Shown here one piece after another: positions 38,101 to 46,364 of a stretch of DNA of 64,000 nucleotides. Source of the DNA: Piromyces finnis. Its lineage: Eukaryota > Neocallimastigomycota > Neocallimastigomycetes > Neocallimastigales > Neocallimastigaceae. Position 1 is the first letter of the stretch. Each line of letters opens with the position of its first letter. The stretch is from assembly GCA_002104945.1 (NCBI GenBank), contig MCFH01000035.1:186001-250000 (forward strand), written 5' to 3'. The notes below the pieces were generated by a model. That model saw only the letters and a list, made by a program, of their open reading frames with translations. It was not told the origin of the DNA and did not search any database. A program made the position numbers and the translations under genes.

Positions 38101-41100
38101 TTTTGTTAGTGTATCGTTTTTTTCTAACTCCATATCAACTTGGAAGACTTTTAATTACTCGCTATTGTTGGGCATTAGCTGAAGATGATAATCAAGAAAA
38201 AAAGAAAGTGAGAATACGTCTTTTTGTTGTGTTAAGAAAATGGATTTCTCAATTTTGGGATATAGACTTTAAAAATAACCAGAATTTAGTTGAGTTGGTA
38301 CTACAGTTTATAAAAGAAATTAGCCAACTCTCTTTTGTTAAAGAGTCAATATATGATAGAAAAATTAATGAAACTCTATATCATTTGATTATTGAAAAAT
38401 CTAATGAATCAAGTAATCAGAAAAAAAAGATTTCCAAACAGAATCCATCTAACTCAAATATTGATTCAAAAAATTATTCTCCAATTCATGAACCAAAAAG
38501 TATAAAACATTCTTCTTCTTTTAGTTTACCATCTACTGAGAAAAGCAAACTGATTACGGATGATGTCAATAATAACAATGAAGAGATAAATATTTCTCTT
38601 TGTGATATGGATGTTTCTGGAAATCGTATTAATGATCGCTCATCAAAATATTACTTATACAATAGTGAAGTTAATGCTAGTGATAATGATTCTGGTTCAT
38701 CTTCATTAATTAACGTTGAAAGTTTAAGTGAAAATTCATTTAGTATTACTAAACCTAAAAATTGGAAAAAAATTATGTCATCCAAAGTATCAAATTTTAA
38801 AAGAAAAGCCCAATCGGTTTTTTCTGGTCCTGAAGATATAGATAATGAATTTGACTATGATTTTGAATATGGATTACAAAGTGAGGATGAAAATGATAAC
38901 AATCGTTTGAGACGTAACGATTTTAGAAAAAGTTTCAATTATAATATTGATGTTTATGATGAAGCCACAATTGATTGGTCAAATAAAAAGGATAGTTATG
39001 TTTCCGGAACTTCTAGAGAAGAACCTACAGATAATAGTAATCGATTAAGCCATCATTCCCGTTCTCAAAGTAGAAGTGGTGGTTATGCTCGTAAAAATGC
39101 TATTTTTAAACATATGTCAAGTAAAAATAGTAGCTCGAAATCCTTTGTATTAGGAATTCGTTCAGAAGATTTTGCTAAGCAGTGTTGTTTAATTGAGCAA
39201 ATATTACTTCGTCGCGTCCATTGGATTGAACTATTAGATGTTAATAATTGGACAAAAACTGGGATTAACAGAAATGGAAATGAATTTGGAATATTTCATA
39301 GCTTTCATGATAAAAAAGATCAAAATAGTCGCAAAGGGAATAGTAAACATTCAAATCAAAATAATACCGACAATTATGATGAAGAAAATATCAATAAAAA
39401 TGAAATGAATGAAAAGTTCCATAATTCTGATAATTCAAAGATGGGTATTATCTGTCTTATTGAACGTTTTAATGATGTAAGTCAATGGGTGGCATCTGAA
39501 GTTTTAAGAACTTCAAGCTTAGATTTAAGAGCAAAACTCATTGGTAAATTTATTAGAATTGCTCAAAAATGCTATCGTATGAATAATTTCTGTACTTTAA
39601 GTCAAATTATTTATGGTCTTCAAAATCCGTATGTTGAACGTCTTAAGCATACGTGGGAAAAAGTAAGTTCTACTGAAAGTGGAATTTTTAAAAAATTAGT
39701 AGAGTTTACTAATCCATTTTCAAATTTTCGTAAAGTTCGTGAAGCAATGGATAAGTTTACTTGTAATGAAGTATACTTTTGGAATAACACTAATAATCCA
39801 TTTAGTTATGATGAACACCATCAATATTTTGTAAAGTCCAATTCATCTAATAATAATTCAAAGCCAGCCGATAATCCTCCTCATAATTCATTACCCCCCA
39901 CACCTCTAAAAAAAACAAAATCAGTAACAATGAGTCAAGGATCTATTACTCAGACATCAATTAACAGTGATTTTAAGAGTCTTGGCTCCTTGAAATCAAA
40001 TTCCACCTTTTTTTCTAATACAACTTCTTCAGTTTCTAATAACAACAAACATAATCAAGCCGCTACAAGTGAGGCAAATTCTCTCTGTATCTCAGATGAT
40101 ACTATTGGTGAAAATAACATAGACACTTCGTATACCCTTATTGAAAAAGAAGCTGTTGATAATAATATAAAGAATTACTCATCTCATACAACTTCTTTGA
40201 ATTCTGATGTCACTAATTCATCCATTGTCACTACAAATAATCAATTAATGATATCAAGTTTTTCTGGAACTCCTTCCACAATAAATGTCATTAATAATGA
40301 AATTAATGTTAATGTTAATGTTAATAGAAATAGTAATAGTAGTTCAATGGTGAATACAAATTCATCTATGTTAAAGAATGATATTACTTTAAATATTATG
40401 GTTAATAATACTATCAATACTCATACAAACACTGCTTCTTCATCTTTAAATAGACCAGTAAATCTTGAGAAGAATACTCATAAAACTTCTTATTCTTTAT
40501 CTTCTCTATCTTCTGTTGATATAATGAATAAAAGGTACAGTAATACTAGTTATAATAGTTCAGCTTCTGGAAGTGTTGTAATGAATCATTTGCCAATGAA
40601 TTCTACTACAACAACAATCAATAATAATAATATTCTTAACCCATCTGATATAATTGATAAGGACAGTATTGGTGCTTTACCATTTACTGGTATATTTTTA
40701 TCTGATTTAGTTCATCTTATTGAATTACCGTCCTTTCTTAAAAATTCCAAACGTCGTAAGAATAAAAAGAATGATAAAGGAAAATGTTCACCGTTACTAA
40801 ATACAAAAAGATCAAATGGGTCATTAAATACTATTATTTCTAATAGTAGTGGTACAACAGTTCACCTATCAAATAAGCCTTCTAATGGTTCACTTAATGC
40901 ATTATCAACATCACCAATATCTTCCCCATATCTATTAGAAAGTTATTATTCTAATAAGTCCGATAGTAATATTTCTTCTTCATCCTTTACATCGAAAAAG
41001 ACAAAGAAAACAGGCAAAGAGTATGAAGCGTTTAATGATGATTCTTTGATTAATTTCCAAAAGTTCAGACAAATTGCACAATTAATTCGTAAATTTATTA

Positions 41101-42611
41101 CATTCCAAAGTCCAAATCATATGTATAACTATGAATATATTCCGTCCATTTTCCAAAAGTGTCAATTCCTCTATATTTTAGAGGATGATGTTATGAAGGA
41201 ATTATGTAAAGAATATGAATCTAATAGAAGTGAAAGTAGAAGTCGTAGCAAAAGTAGAAGTCGTAGTAAAAGTAGAGTTCGTAGTAAAAGTAGAAGTAAT
41301 CGTTTTGAAGATTCTAATACTTCAAAGGTATCAGCAAGAAGTAAAAGCCGTGGAAGACGTACTAAAAAGGAAGAAATAGAAGAAAATGGAAATTCTAAAA
41401 TCCGTTCTCGCTCTGAAGATCCAAAATTATCAATTTATATGAAAAATGATACTGAAAGTAGTAATGTGAAAGCATTAAATAAACCAGACATGATTGATCC
41501 TAAAAATATTTCAACTTTATCATCAAAAAGTTCTAAGAAACATTTTCGTAGTAAAAGTTTAGGTCGTTTTAATTTAATCCATTATCATAGAGACTCAAGT
41601 AAAGAACGTGATCCGAGTGAATTAAACAGAGATAATAATGGATTTGTTTTTCGTAGTCATCGAAATAAAGATAATATCGATTTTCACTATACAAATTATG
41701 AAGAAACAATATCTTTTTCAAATGATTATGTCGATTCTTATGCTAACTGGAGTGAGGCATCTTTTTCCGAAAATATTATCAATAACTTCCATCAGAATGA
41801 AACAAAGGTATCACTGGATGATAATAATGCAAATCATATTAATACACATAATACTTCAAATGCCCAAAGTGATTTACAAATTAGAAATAATGAACTTTCT
41901 CGAATGTTAGGTTTGCCTCTTCCACCTAGTTCAGTTATTGCGAACAAAACGCTTCATCAAACATCTGGATATAATAAATCTACAGTGAATGTGTTACCAT
42001 TCAATAATTCTCGAGTGAATCCTGGTTCCTATGAGAATAATATAACTATCTCACAAGACAAGGCTAGTTTATTTAATCAAGTAAAATATAGTAGTTTGAA
42101 TAAAATGACCTATTCAAATATCCGTAATGCCAAAAGCCAATTTAGAAAAAATAATCAATTGAATATGAAACATTCAATGCCAGTTCTTTCAACCAATAGA
42201 ATGTATAGTGGTATGATAAACCAAGCTACACCTTCCATAGCATTATCCTCTACTAATAATTCAAATATTTCATCATTAAATTTATTATCCTCAAATACTA
42301 ATTTAAATAGTATTCATAGTAATATGAAACCAGATATGAACAATACTTATTCAAACATCAATACATTTACTAATTTATCTAATATAATCAATAATGGTCA
42401 TTCTACCATTTCTGGTAATAGTCAAAACATAGCATCTTTATTAAATAATCAAAATATTTCATCATTACCTACTTCATCTTTAGCTGGAGCAACTTCAGTG
42501 AATTATCAATCCATTCAATTACAATTACAACAACAACAACAAAAACAAAAAGAATTAATTAATAAAATAAAAATCCTTCAGCAACATAAACTTTCACAAC
42601 AACAACAATAA
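35169..42611 (+). CDS. Ras guanine nucleotide exchange factor with split catalytic domain
   Basis: One uninterrupted frame of 2480 codons. Residues 1-~945 are Ser/Asn-rich and probably disordered. A RasGEF N-terminal (REM) domain lies at about 952-1060 (VAGTAYKLIQYLTN, FLLVYRFFLTP). The CDC25-type catalytic domain starts near 1333 (DFAKQCCLIEQILL) and continues with IERFNDVSQWVASEVL and KFIRIAQKCYRMNNF. It is then interrupted by about 270 Asn/Ser/Thr-rich residues (~1560-1832) before resuming with ALPFTGIFLSDLVHL and LINFQKFRQIAQLI, ending near 2014. An RS/KS-rich repeat (RSRSKSRSR) and a Gln-rich C-terminus follow. The family catalyses GDP release from Ras-like GTPases at membranes. The GTPase partner cannot be inferred. 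Absence of introns contrasts with the other large genes here. Confidence 0.93.
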   Translation: MSSSKESDPYEEYMRVYNNFTELNNNSMLSLSTTSSTKSKCGIRQLYLKKIIPNSLSSSGNHNKINDDKNLVNNKSFDSKIPVGRSNTVPNPKSLHDSQIFATPARLSMIPYLEKGQVNNNITNNIDIISINEDDNTESSGFVSDKVFLEIEQELNNEIECTSIPFYNSKDIKECNIESDNEDEDDNGGGIVLKEKIIREKTDIKINKKDDTSSIGVLKVKTDNSNENNKTKSIKIKGKSKSLDYLKNYNKGDDKEDKDTIYDSQAIPVWPISTIGKEEDDIWSANIHQRLKSLERTKKTDNLSNSSLDRYRPLNRKDHISISSFSNSSSLLTLINTNQEIDSNCSTPQSSITSSVPSSRKFDSLDCEKNNLEKGTLNSSVNTVSSPSSEFKSTFRYSPESNVSSNNENQKETIIENILPNTKSNYQQKSLNTKFEIKNINFLKVENESSINNIDIENADCRFKTENKNSEVPFSNIDSKAYYKDSNINNEKSSSEDTDFIKEIIINDKCTESILNVNPLTTNHDSKTILTNTKGLERIHQIRQSSSTPNLSSLSYVHGQKLSHNSESSNSKSISNLEKEKISDLKIDSTINLKSENCFESQTENEKDFDNHNKHTISYLPLYNNTCMNEDPNNKLFTDGITPCPSLIFDSDNLEQGKDKESDASLHVSNITHGLYHPENLSFKSLHDVNEDPNTHDQKLLLLSDSDFLSSGSNSGNESNDNIEVSLRTMESSASMYPSSFNTSKFHPQLTFNSLSSIVPKPNFEKLNSETVISSDSELEDNINECNKGSIEIIKLSRPEENKNNFPNFAKKILALKKEDKDIAKNSLAAVPANINTEPVSFKKEEWKPSFDGSKFQKPPRKFRPLNKKENGKSKEIYFNKEKELALGSRKQMEYGKIIDTMNSLIKKNIQKDQEIMDLTFIDDIHIFDEPDSKRNIIYDSHKHNFTGESEKVIVAGTAYKLIQYLTNSIDYGFVYDFLLVYRFFLTPYQLGRLLITRYCWALAEDDNQEKKKVRIRLFVVLRKWISQFWDIDFKNNQNLVELVLQFIKEISQLSFVKESIYDRKINETLYHLIIEKSNESSNQKKKISKQNPSNSNIDSKNYSPIHEPKSIKHSSSFSLPSTEKSKLITDDVNNNNEEINISLCDMDVSGNRINDRSSKYYLYNSEVNASDNDSGSSSLINVESLSENSFSITKPKNWKKIMSSKVSNFKRKAQSVFSGPEDIDNEFDYDFEYGLQSEDENDNNRLRRNDFRKSFNYNIDVYDEATIDWSNKKDSYVSGTSREEPTDNSNRLSHHSRSQSRSGGYARKNAIFKHMSSKNSSSKSFVLGIRSEDFAKQCCLIEQILLRRVHWIELLDVNNWTKTGINRNGNEFGIFHSFHDKKDQNSRKGNSKHSNQNNTDNYDEENINKNEMNEKFHNSDNSKMGIICLIERFNDVSQWVASEVLRTSSLDLRAKLIGKFIRIAQKCYRMNNFCTLSQIIYGLQNPYVERLKHTWEKVSSTESGIFKKLVEFTNPFSNFRKVREAMDKFTCNEVYFWNNTNNPFSYDEHHQYFVKSNSSNNNSKPADNPPHNSLPPTPLKKTKSVTMSQGSITQTSINSDFKSLGSLKSNSTFFSNTTSSVSNNNKHNQAATSEANSLCISDDTIGENNIDTSYTLIEKEAVDNNIKNYSSHTTSLNSDVTNSSIVTTNNQLMISSFSGTPSTINVINNEINVNVNVNRNSNSSSMVNTNSSMLKNDITLNIMVNNTINTHTNTASSSLNRPVNLEKNTHKTSYSLSSLSSVDIMNKRYSNTSYNSSASGSVVMNHLPMNSTTTTINNNNILNPSDIIDKDSIGALPFTGIFLSDLVHLIELPSFLKNSKRRKNKKNDKGKCSPLLNTKRSNGSLNTIISNSSGTTVHLSNKPSNGSLNALSTSPISSPYLLESYYSNKSDSNISSSSFTSKKTKKTGKEYEAFNDDSLINFQKFRQIAQLIRKFITFQSPNHMYNYEYIPSIFQKCQFLYILEDDVMKELCKEYESNRSESRSRSKSRSRSKSRVRSKSRSNRFEDSNTSKVSARSKSRGRRTKKEEIEENGNSKIRSRSEDPKLSIYMKNDTESSNVKALNKPDMIDPKNISTLSSKSSKKHFRSKSLGRFNLIHYHRDSSKERDPSELNRDNNGFVFRSHRNKDNIDFHYTNYEETISFSNDYVDSYANWSEASFSENIINNFHQNETKVSLDDNNANHINTHNTSNAQSDLQIRNNELSRMLGLPLPPSSVIANKTLHQTSGYNKSTVNVLPFNNSRVNPGSYENNITISQDKASLFNQVKYSSLNKMTYSNIRNAKSQFRKNNQLNMKHSMPVLSTNRMYSGMINQATPSIALSSTNNSNISSLNLLSSNTNLNSIHSNMKPDMNNTYSNINTFTNLSNIINNGHSTISGNSQNIASLLNNQNISSLPTSSLAGATSVNYQSIQLQLQQQQQKQKELINKIKILQQHKLSQQQQ

Positions 42612-43413
42612 CATTTTAAACAGATACATATTAAGAATGAACAATAGTGATTTCATTTCATTTCTTATCAGAAACATCTTAAATCATATTTATACATTTA
42701 TAGACATTAACTTTAATATATTTTACTTCATCTAAATTTATTCTTTAACCCATTAAATGAAATTATCATAATTTTATTTTATCTCAAATTTTTTTTGAAA
42801 TCTTATTAATAATTATAATTAGGGTTATTATCTATTATATACTTTATTATAATTAATATCATATAGGATTATATGATAACTTTTGATATCTTTATATATA
42901 TATATATATATATATATTTAATTATTTTATATTTTATTATTTTTTATTTTTTTTTTTTTTTTATTTTTTTTTTTTACTATTCTATTATTTATTAATTTAT
43001 TTTATATTATTTATTGTTATCATTAATAGATAAATAGTATTTATAGTAAACTCATTTTAATATTAAATATATTAAATATACCTAAAATTATTTCATAAAA
43101 TAACTCAAGAAAAGTTAACAGACTAATCCAATAAAAAAATTATATAATAAAAATAAAAATAAAAATTTGACTAATAATGTATATAGTTATGTATATATTA
43201 TATAAAATAATACTATTTATAATATAAAAGATATTACTTTTGTTATAATATATGTAAATATATGTTAAATAAAATAAAAAAAAAAAAAAAAAAAAAATTT
43301 AAAATTTTATATTTGAATTTATCAAATAAAGAACAATTTTTTTTAGTAAAAGAAAAAAAGGGGAAAAAAGTACTATTTATTAATTTTTTAAAAGAATGAA
43401 GTTTTGTAGATGT
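42612..43413. other. RasGEF 3' flank
   Basis: AT-only DNA between the RasGEF stop codon and the retrotransposon insertion site. It contains a (TA)n run around 42897-42917, T-runs near 42950-42976 and a poly(A) run near 43278-43298. No gene is seen. Before the insertion this was continuous with 46137-46364 as a convergent spacer of about 1 kb. Confidence 0.65.
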
Positions 43414-43428
43414 AGTATAGATTTTGAA
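43414..43428. repeat. left target-site duplication of the LINE insertion
   Basis: The 15-bp sequence AGTATAGATTTTGAA is repeated exactly at 46122-46136, on the far side of the retrotransposon and its poly(A) tail. Confidence 0.95.
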
Positions 43429-45855
43429 CTCTCTACTCCAAATTATAAAGCTTCAGGTCCGGATGGTATTCCAATTGAATTTTACAAAGCATTAATTCCA
43501 TCAAGTAATGATTCTAATAATGCTACAGGTAATAATTCTTCCGGTAATACCACTTCAGATAATGATGCTCATGGTTTAAATTTTATTCTTAAATTATTCA
43601 ACCGTATTTGGGATGGAGATTTCCCCAGCTCTTGGAATGAATCCAGTATTGTTTCCATTCCTAAGAAGGGAGATTTGACAGATTGTGATAACTATCGAGG
43701 TATATCACTTATCAATAATGGTATTAAGTTGATTTCCAAAATTGTCACCACTAGAATCTCAGAATATGGTTTAAAGAATAATTTCATTAGACCTGAATAA
43801 TTTGGTTTTCGAAAAAAGGAAGAAAGTATCAGTCTTTTCATTTCAATCCAAGAAATATGCCGTAGACGTCAATTAGATAATAAAGAGACATATTTGGCCT
43901 TTTTAGATCTCAGGAAAGCATACGATTCAACCCCAATCGGTAATATTCTCCATAAATTAGATTGTTTAGGAATCCGAGGTAAGAGTTTACAATTTATCAA
44001 AAATTTATATTTAACATCTAAGGCTAATGTCAAATTAGATGGACAATTTTCGAAATCTTTTGATGTGAAGAAATGAGTCCGTCAAGGTTGCCCACTTTTT
44101 CCTATTCTCTTTAATCTCTTTATTAATGATATATTTAAAGAGTGCGAAGATCTAGGAGTCAGTTTAGGTGACACTCGATGCTGTGGTGGACTTTTTGCAG
44201 ATGATATAGTTATTTGTGCTCCAACAAGAGGATGCTTAAAAAAGATGCTTAGAAGAGTTAATGAATGGGCCTTATATAATGAAATGGAATTTGGTATCCA
44301 GATATGTTCAACGATGGTGATTCGTCCTGAATCAATAGAAAATCAGAACAAGAGAGATCCAACATTTTACTTAGCAGGACAACCCATTCCAACTACTGAT
44401 TGCTATACTTATCTTGGTGTTCCATTTGATAAGAATTTGTCCCTTAAACCAGTAATTAAAGCTCTTAATAACAAAGTTTTGAAAGGACTTTTCTCAGTCA
44501 GTAAATTCTTAAGAAACCCTAATATTCCTATTCCTTTCAAAAAACTAGTACTTAACTCACAAGTAATCAGCAGAGTTTCATACTTTGCACCATTACTTGG
44601 ATCCAACAAAGCTAGGTCTAGGATTGCTCAGAAACATGTTAATAAAGGAATACGATGGGTTGCTGGAGTTCGTAAAGCTGTATCGTTTATATCTTTATAC
44701 TCTATATCAAAAGATTTGAATATTCCTCCATTGTCAGCCAAATGTGCGTTAGCTCAGGTTAGATGTTTTAACAAATGGAAAAACTCAAATTGTATTATCT
44801 CACACCTTGTCAATTACATTCCTAAATTTAGAAAATACACGTGGTGCAAATCAAGTAGGACACTTGATAAAAAACTAAAGAAACATGGAGATGTTAAAGC
44901 AGTTAAAAACTTTTATTGGAAAGATCTCAAAGGTAATTCAATCAAAGCGCAATATTATGATGATAATAAATTTATTGAAACTAAAGATTTTATTAAATTA
45001 TGTTATGAATACCTAGAGTTTGCCTATGGCTTCTACTGGCTATTGAAAGCAAGAAGCGGATACAAGTTGGATACTAGAGTTGCCAAAGCTGCTAAATTTA
45101 TTGATCCAGTTTGTCCTAACTACTGTCCATGTTGCAAGTGTGGTGTTCAAAGTATTAAACATTGGTTATTAGATTGTCCAACATTTAGAGATATCCGTAT
45201 TAAACATTATGATTCTATAGTCCAGCTATTAAATTTTTTCAGTCAACGTAATTCCAATAGTCCTATCAATAATAATGAAAATGTTAATATCAGTAGAGAT
45301 AGCAATAACATTAATAGTAATAGTATCAATAGTAATAATAACAATAGTAATAGTAACAATAGTAATAATAACAATAGTAATAATAACAATAGTAATAATA
45401 ACAATAGTAATAATAACAATAGTAGTAATAGAATTAATAATATTAGTAATGATAGCAATAGTGAAGATAATAATTCTAATTTAGATAGTAATTTAGTTAA
45501 TGATAGTAATAGTTTTAATAATCCGGTGAATATTAATGTGTATGATTATTCTAGTGTGTGCAGTAAAATATTTAAATTCCTTTTTGGGGGAAGAAGTTTT
45601 AACAATATCAATTACAATTCAAGGGAATGGAAAGAACTTTGTAAGCGTCAGATTCAATCTGGTACTAATGAAGGAACACCATTCTTGACGGTAACCGCGG
45701 AACTTCTAACCAAAATCATGCCTTTTGCTATTGGCCAGCAATGGTCAATGTTCAAAAGGTTTGAAGCAACATCCAAGAGCGTCAATGCTGAAGAAACAGT
45801 AAGACAGGCCAGGAGGGCCAGCGCAACCAATGGAGATCATAATTTTGTTCCATGA
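43429..45855 (+). pseudogene. LINE reverse transcriptase, truncated and with two in-frame stops
   Basis: One continuous frame is broken by TAA at 43798-43800 and TGA at 44074-44076. In order it shows ASGPDGIPIEFYKAL, NYRGISLINN, the first catalytic Asp in AFLDLRKAYDS, VRQGCPLFPILFNLF, the FADD catalytic box (GGLFADDIVI) and a thumb-like YLGVPFDKNLSL. A C-terminal Cys/His cluster (CPCCKCG...HWLLDC) resembles the zinc-binding region found after the RT in many non-LTR elements. Both stops lie in highly conserved RT blocks, and each is one C-to-T or G-to-T change from a residue usual at that position, so the copy is judged inactive. A Ser/Asn-rich repeat near 45290-45520 interrupts the C-terminal part without shifting frame. 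Confidence 0.93.
45331..45420 (+). repeat. six tandem 15-bp units inside the LINE frame
   Basis: Six copies of AGTAATAATAACAAT (second copy with one change) encode Ser-Asn-Asn-Asn-Asn repeats. Because 15 is a multiple of three, expansion keeps the reading frame. Confidence 0.93.
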
Positions 45856-46070
45856 CAAAATTTTGATCTTTGGCTCGGTGTCCCATTGGAAGTCAAATAC
45901 AATTATTATACTTTAGTATAATAGTGGCTTTCTTACTTTAATTAAAATTACTAGAATACATTATACCCAATTTTTATTCATTTGTGTTTATTTAAGCATA
46001 TTTTTTTTTTTATTTTTATTTTTATTTTTAATTTTTATATTACATGTATTATAATTTTAATTAAATTAAT

Positions 46071-46076
46071 AATAAA
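46071..46076 (+). promoter_or_regulatory. polyadenylation signal of the LINE
   Basis: AATAAA lies about 22 bases before the start of the element's poly(A) tail at 46099, the normal spacing for the signal that produced the polyadenylated template RNA. Confidence 0.75.
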
Positions 46077-46121
46077 GTTAAAAATATTTGATGCCGTTAA
46101 AAAAAAAAAAAAAAAAAAAAA

Positions 46122-46136
46122 AGTATAGATTTTGAA
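46122..46136. repeat. right target-site duplication of the LINE insertion
   Basis: Exact copy of the 15 bp at 43414-43428, directly after the poly(A) tail. The first A could belong to either tail or duplication. Confidence 0.95.
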
Positions 46137-46198
46137 GATACTAATATTTACATAGAAAGTTAAATAATGTAATTATATTGTTATTATTGTTTATATAT

Positions 46199-46231
<33 letters not shown>

Positions 46232-46364
46232 TTATTTATATATTTTCATAATTATAATATATTAATATTAATATATTATATTAAAAATAGGAGGGAAAGT
46301 AGTTTATCTTATAAATTAAATTTTAATTTTTTTTTCGTGCTTGTATCACAATATTAAAATATAA

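Larger units (their letters stand above)
43429..46121 (+). mobile_element. 5'-truncated non-LTR retrotransposon (LINE)
   Basis: A 2.7-kb insertion bounded by a perfect 15-bp target-site duplication. It begins abruptly inside the reverse-transcriptase domain, so the endonuclease and RT N-terminus are missing. It runs through the RT and a C-terminal zinc-knuckle region to a stop at 45855, then has a 3' UTR of about 240 bp with an AATAAA at 46071-46076. A poly(A) tail of about 23 A ends at the right duplication. Truncated 5' end, 3' poly(A) and flanking duplication are the signature of target-primed reverse transcription. The RT and 3' UTR are less AT-rich than the flanks. The clade cannot be named from this fragment. 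Confidence 0.96.

Noticed and set aside
43396-43428. ATG and short frame leading into the reverse transcriptase
   Set aside because: These codons are host DNA and the left target-site duplication; the LINE sequence begins at 43429, so this ATG is not the element's start.
45243-45458. Poly-Leu frame antisense to the LINE
   Set aside because: Simply the reverse complement of the Asn/Ser codon repeat in the LINE frame.
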